From Candidatus Iainarchaeum sp. (lineage in GTDB: Archaea > Iainarchaeota > Iainarchaeia > Iainarchaeales > JAAZKV01): a stretch of 19,123 bases of DNA. Shown here one piece after another: positions 16,731-19,123 of this stretch (the stretch's first letter is position 1; each line of letters starts with the position of its first letter). The DNA lies in the NCBI GenBank assembly GCA_028691435.1, contig JAQUZG010000007.1, forward strand, positions 1 to 19,123, written 5' to 3'. Under the pieces are notes generated by a model. That model did no database searches. It saw only the letters and a program-made list of their open reading frames with translations, and was not told the DNA's origin. The position numbers and the translations under genes were made by a program.

Positions 16731-17465
16731 TTATCCAAGACCATAATTTAAACAAGTTTTCCAAGTTATAGTTTTTGTACCAGTCACATTAAAACAAGAT
16801 TGAATTTGAGTATCGCTTGTTTTTGAAGTGGAAGTATTTTTTAGTTCATAACATCCAACTTTTAAAACATTATATTGAGCATCATTTAAACCCGTGTCAT
16901 GTGTGTTGTATGATGAAGCAGGAATTACATAGATGTAATCTTGGTCACCAATTTTCTTTTTTACAAAAGCAACTATGTTTGGTGGACCAGAATTGTTTTT
17001 GTAGGCGGATCGAGGATAGAGTGTAATTTCACCTTCTTCACCAGATTTTATATAATAATCATCAGTTAAAACTGTTCCAAGCATATCTTCTTTAATTAAA
17101 ATTATTTTTGAGTCTGTTGGAATTAAACGAGATGCAATAATATTCTTTTTTTTATATTCATTTATTGAAATTACAAGAGCATCTTTTTCATTTATTTGTA
17201 CAACTTTAAAACGCATTTCATAATAAAGATTATTTGTTCCATTACCATAAGTTAATTTTGATGGAATTGTAACTGTATCAAAAGAACAAGAAGCAATATC
17301 ATTTGATGATTGTCTTAGAAAAGCTTTTTCTACATTTGAAATTTCGCCAGACGCAATATCTGACAACCCCATATTTGATACAAACATCATAAACATTGTA
17401 ACAACGGCTGCTACTCCAACAGCAAAAAGAAGCATTTGCATTTTACTCATTATGAATGCTAGCAT
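16731..17465 (-). CDS. Pilin-like single-pass exported protein C
   Basis: The 244-residue protein has a short leader followed by MLLFAVGVAAVVTMFMMFV, a single N-terminal helix with no K-G-Q processing motif, so it may be a permanent N-anchored protein. The extracellular part is beta-rich (YYEMRFKVVQI, ITLYPRSAYK, YIYVIPAS) and has four cysteines, enough for two disulfides, two of them close to the C-terminus. GTGATAAAAT precedes ATG 17465 (six-base spacing); in-frame ATGs at 17450 and 17441 lie downstream of it and are less likely starts. It is 12 bases from the preceding gene in the same direction, so an operon with protein D is very likely. Sequons include NGT, NNS and NVT. No family is recognised. 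Confidence 0.73.
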   Translation of the reverse strand: MLAFIMSKMQMLLFAVGVAAVVTMFMMFVSNMGLSDIASGEISNVEKAFLRQSSNDIASCSFDTVTIPSKLTYGNGTNNLYYEMRFKVVQINEKDALVISINEYKKKNIIASRLIPTDSKIILIKEDMLGTVLTDDYYIKSGEEGEITLYPRSAYKNNSGPPNIVAFVKKKIGDQDYIYVIPASSYNTHDTGLNDAQYNVLKVGCYELKNTSTSKTSDTQIQSCFNVTGTKTITWKTCLNYGLG

Positions 17466-17477
17466 ATTTTATCACAA

Positions 17478-18053
17478 TTATCTTTTATAATAAACACAAA
17501 TTTTTGGAGTGAACGAAGAAGATGATGAAACAGTTTTGATTACATATTGTCCCATCAAAAGATTGTTCTTTTTTAAGTCGGTTGAAACAAGAGTTGAAAC
17601 AACCCCATAGTCTTGTAAACTTTCATCTTTTTCACACTCAGTGGATTCAGAAACAAAACTTGTTAAATCTGGAATATTTAAACATTTTGAAACATAGGGT
17701 GAACAAGAAGAATCAGAAGCATTAAAGATTAACACAAAACAAGTAGACCTTGCTTCACCACATGCTCTTTCACAAGCCTTCAAATTATCAACATATTTTA
17801 CAATACGAGCAGAAGCTAAAGATTCTTTAAAACAACCATCATACTTAAAAGAAAATTTTTCAACCGTAGAATTGTTTACTGCTTTTTCAAGACCTGATTT
17901 AAAAACAGTAACTGCTTTATCTAAATCATTTTGACAAATGTTACATTGCATACTAGCCATTAGATTATATCCTACAACTATTACAAAACCCATTATTATC
18001 ATAGCAACCATTAATTCAAATGGAGCTGACATTTGACCTTTATTTGAAACCAT
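17478..18053 (-). CDS. Pilin-like single-pass exported protein D, cysteine-rich
   Basis: The 191-residue protein begins MVSNKGQMSAPFELMVAMII, a short leader with KGQ and an acidic residue before one hydrophobic helix, a strong prepilin-like arrangement with probable processing at G6/Q7. The extracellular domain contains ten cysteines, unusually many for an archaeal protein of this size (CNIC just after the helix, then a cluster ACERACGEARSTC, and others), implying up to five disulfides or metal binding. GTGATATA before ATG 18053 is a good ribosome-binding site with four-base spacing. It heads the run D-C-B-A on the minus strand, and it follows the antitoxin gene by about 50 bases. I do not recognise a named family. 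Confidence 0.76.
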   Translation of the reverse strand: MVSNKGQMSAPFELMVAMIIMGFVIVVGYNLMASMQCNICQNDLDKAVTVFKSGLEKAVNNSTVEKFSFKYDGCFKESLASARIVKYVDNLKACERACGEARSTCFVLIFNASDSSCSPYVSKCLNIPDLTSFVSESTECEKDESLQDYGVVSTLVSTDLKKNNLLMGQYVIKTVSSSSSFTPKICVYYKR

Positions 18054-18104
18054 TATATCACATTTATAAAATTTAATCTGATTAAATAAAGTAAGAGAAG
18101 TATT

Positions 18105-18458
18105 TTAATTTAACTTTAAATCAAAAGAATCAAAAATTGAGTTTACAAAAACTTTTTGTTTTTCTTTTGTTTTTTGAATTAAATTATATTTTGATAGTAA
18201 AATCGTATCTCTAGTTATAGCTTCTTGCTTTCTATTTAATTTAATAGCCAAATCAGATATTGATAATTTTTCAGTTGAGTTTGAAATTAAATAAATTAAC
18301 AAATCTAATCTTTGAGGAGAAAATATTTCATAAAATTCCTTTGAATTTTTTAAATATAATGTATGAGTATTTGGCAAAACAAAAGATTTTGGATTTTCAA
18401 AAGCATTTTTTAAATCAGTTTTTAAATTTGCCCCAATTTTAATAATCAATTTTTTCAT
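18105..18458 (-). CDS. HVO_A0114-type winged-helix protein, probable antitoxin
   Basis: The 117-residue protein carries a winged-helix domain at about 46-106: FSPQRLDLLIYLI, then LSISDLAIKLNRKQEAITRDTILLSKYNLI as the helix-turn-helix, and a short beta wing. The 'SP.RL.LL..L' lead-in and 'I..LA..L.R....I.RD...L...GLI' pattern match the HVO_A0114 family of small DNA-binding proteins that usually accompany toxins in archaea and bacteria. The N-terminal 45 residues may bind the toxin. It lies 39 bases downstream of the putative toxin on the same strand, in the toxin-first order common for this family. A 19-bp near-palindrome spans its start codon, so self-repression is plausible. The family match is by eye; a general transcription regulator is the alternative. 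Confidence 0.7.
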   Translation of the reverse strand: MKKLIIKIGANLKTDLKNAFENPKSFVLPNTHTLYLKNSKEFYEIFSPQRLDLLIYLISNSTEKLSISDLAIKLNRKQEAITRDTILLSKYNLIQKTKEKQKVFVNSIFDSFDLKLN

Positions 18459-18476
18459 ATAACATATTAAGTTATA
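18458..18476. promoter_or_regulatory. Near-palindromic candidate operator over the antitoxin start
   Basis: TATAACATA and TAAGTTATA flank one central T, matching as inverted halves at eight of nine positions; the outer six bases TATAAC/GTTATA are perfect. The element begins at the first base of the antitoxin start codon, so a bound dimer would block translation start or transcription. AT-richness lowers its weight. Confidence 0.4.
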
Positions 18477-18497
18477 AACAATTTAAAAATATATCTA

Positions 18498-18821
18498 CTA
18501 ATCCAAAAATTTTAATTTTAAAATTCGCCAATTTTCTTTTAAATATTCTACAATTTCCCACATTGTTTGGAAACTAACTTCATTATTCAAAAACTTTTTT
18601 ACTTCAAATTGCTTATACTTATAATAATGCACATGCAATTGCTCTTTTTGAGAAACATCATATTTTACAATTTCTTCTAATTTTTCATCAATCACAGATG
18701 CATAAATTATAACAAATTCTAAAACTTTATTTTCTTCTAAAGAAAAAAAATATTTTATTATAATAAGATCATTTTTAAATTCATCAAGAAAAAAATTCCA
18801 ACTAGCTTCATTTAAGCGCAT
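18498..18821 (-). CDS. Putative toxin partner of HVO_A0114-type antitoxin (DUF7718/TumE-like)
   Basis: The 107-residue soluble protein has a beta-rich core, then VKYDVSQKEQLHVHYYKYK with Y54-D55 and H63-x-H65, and ends in YLKENWRILKLKF. A 'YD..H..H' centre and 'I.ENW....F' tail resemble, from memory, the small proteins paired with HVO_A0114-type regulators (DUF7718 or the TumE/DUF6516 group). The conserved histidines suggest an active site, perhaps nuclease, but no activity is certain. No Shine-Dalgarno site precedes ATG 18821; TTTTTAATTAAA at about -29 to -18 fits a leaderless start. Toxin assignment rests on pairing with the downstream winged-helix gene and on the residual family pattern. 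It sits between the pilin-like genes, unrelated to them by sequence. Confidence 0.55.
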   Translation of the reverse strand: MRLNEASWNFFLDEFKNDLIIIKYFFSLEENKVLEFVIIYASVIDEKLEEIVKYDVSQKEQLHVHYYKYKQFEVKKFLNNEVSFQTMWEIVEYLKENWRILKLKFLD

Positions 18822-18880
18822 AAAAAAACAAAAATAAGTTTAATTAAAAATCTAACTTTTATTACAACAATTGACTAAAA

Positions 18881-19060
18881 TTAAGCTGTTGATGCCAAAG
18901 TCGGATTTGTTTTTGGAATGTTTTTTGCAGCATTTTGATAAGTTGGTTTAACTATTGCAATTAATAAAAGTGCAGCAATTGCAAAAACTAAAATCATATA
19001 GACTGAACCAAAGCTTGATTCACCACTTTCTTCTAAAAATAAATTTCTTTTTGAAACCAT
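18881..19060 (-). CDS. 59-residue pilin-like membrane protein
   Basis: This small gene is read from ATG 19060 to TAA 18881. The product has a polar leader MVSKRNLFLEESGESSFGS, one hydrophobic helix at about 20-37 (VYMILVFAIAALLLIAIV), and a short polar extracellular tail KPTYQNAAKNIPKTNPTLASTA. The opening MVSKRN resembles the MVSNKG start of pilin-like protein D. It has no cysteine and no domain, as in small major pilins or in tiny single-pass adaptors. The leader contains Ser/Gly (ESSFGS) rather than a K-G-Q site, so processing is uncertain. No Shine-Dalgarno site is present, but TTTTTTATATTT ends 18 bases before the ATG, fitting a leaderless message. It could be part of the pilus-like system, or an unrelated small membrane protein. 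Confidence 0.62.
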   Translation of the reverse strand: MVSKRNLFLEESGESSFGSVYMILVFAIAALLLIAIVKPTYQNAAKNIPKTNPTLASTA

Positions 19061-19078
19061 AATAAAATAAAGAAAAAG

Positions 19079-19090
19079 AAATATAAAAAA
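19079..19090 (-). promoter_or_regulatory. Candidate TATA box of the 59-residue protein gene
   Basis: Read on the minus strand this is TTTTTTATATTT, centred about 25 bases before ATG 19060, the right distance for leaderless transcription. The inverted repeat at 19101-19123 lies just upstream of it. Confidence 0.4.
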
Positions 19091-19100
19091 GTATTGTTTA

Positions 19101-19123
19101 GAAGTTAGAAATTATCTAACTTC
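19101..19123. repeat. Perfect inverted repeat, 9-bp arms, at the window end
   Basis: GAAGTTAGA (19101-19109) and TCTAACTTC (19115-19123) are exact inverted copies around AATTA. The element lies 41-63 bases upstream of the 59-residue protein start. It may be an operator or activator site for that gene, or the terminator of a gene beyond the window; the repeat could extend past the window edge. Confidence 0.55.

Noticed and set aside
1..19123. CRISPR array, tRNA or rRNA genes
   Set aside because: I saw no regularly spaced direct repeats and no tRNA cloverleaf-like or rRNA-like GC-rich blocks; a covariance-model scan would be needed to exclude them fully.

Overview
The window looks like part of a very AT-rich archaeal genome, most likely a DPANN lineage of the Nanoarchaeota/Woesearchaeota/Pacearchaeota type; the assignment is inferred. 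The signs are an archaeal Ogg2-type DNA glycosylase, an archaeal PAC2-family protein, an archaeal cis-prenyltransferase with an IPDGNRR motif, a class III (archaeal prepilin) signal peptide, a VirB11/TadA/FlaI-like secretion ATPase with two GspF/TadC-like membrane proteins, an HVO_A0114-type winged-helix protein, and Shine-Dalgarno sites of the GGTGA/GTGAT type 4 to 6 bases before ATG. TAA, TGA and TAG all act as stops, so the code looks standard. I see no rRNA, tRNA, CRISPR array or insertion sequence.

Layout. 46-756 (-): cis-prenyltransferase (uppS). 872-2758 (+): Ogg-type glycosylase, a class III signal-peptide pilin-like protein, a short coiled-coil protein and a DUF192 protein. 2828-3952 (-): a LeuA/homocitrate-synthase-like enzyme with clearly higher GC than its neighbours, preceded by a structured intergenic region. 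4244-7656 (+): secretion ATPase and two GspF/TadC-like proteins, the first apparently starting at a non-standard AUA codon. 7806-8537 (+): PAC2-family protein, closed by a perfect 10-bp-arm terminator palindrome. 8588-13864 (-): a 1513-residue exported, C-terminally anchored protein and, upstream of it, a 187-residue multi-pass membrane protein. 14008-15243 (+): a three-TM protein with a charged tail and a cytoplasmic acidic coiled-coil protein. 15247-18053 (-): four consecutive single-pass, pilin-like exported proteins. 18105-18821 (-): a probable toxin-antitoxin pair with a palindrome over the antitoxin start. 18881-19060 (-): a 59-residue pilin-like membrane protein missed by a 60-codon ORF cut-off, preceded by a perfect inverted repeat at the window edge.

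Interpretation. Most of the window appears to serve one theme: building the cell surface. The ATPase and two platform proteins can extract and assemble type IV pilin-like subunits; at least six small proteins have a short cytoplasmic leader and one N-terminal helix suited to that machine. The giant protein, with its Sec signal, even number of cysteines, internal hydrophobic stretch and membrane anchor, is a candidate surface effector or adhesin. The grouping of these genes suggests an undescribed DPANN surface or pilus apparatus. The functional link is inference from context and topology, not from recognised homology for the small proteins or the giant protein.
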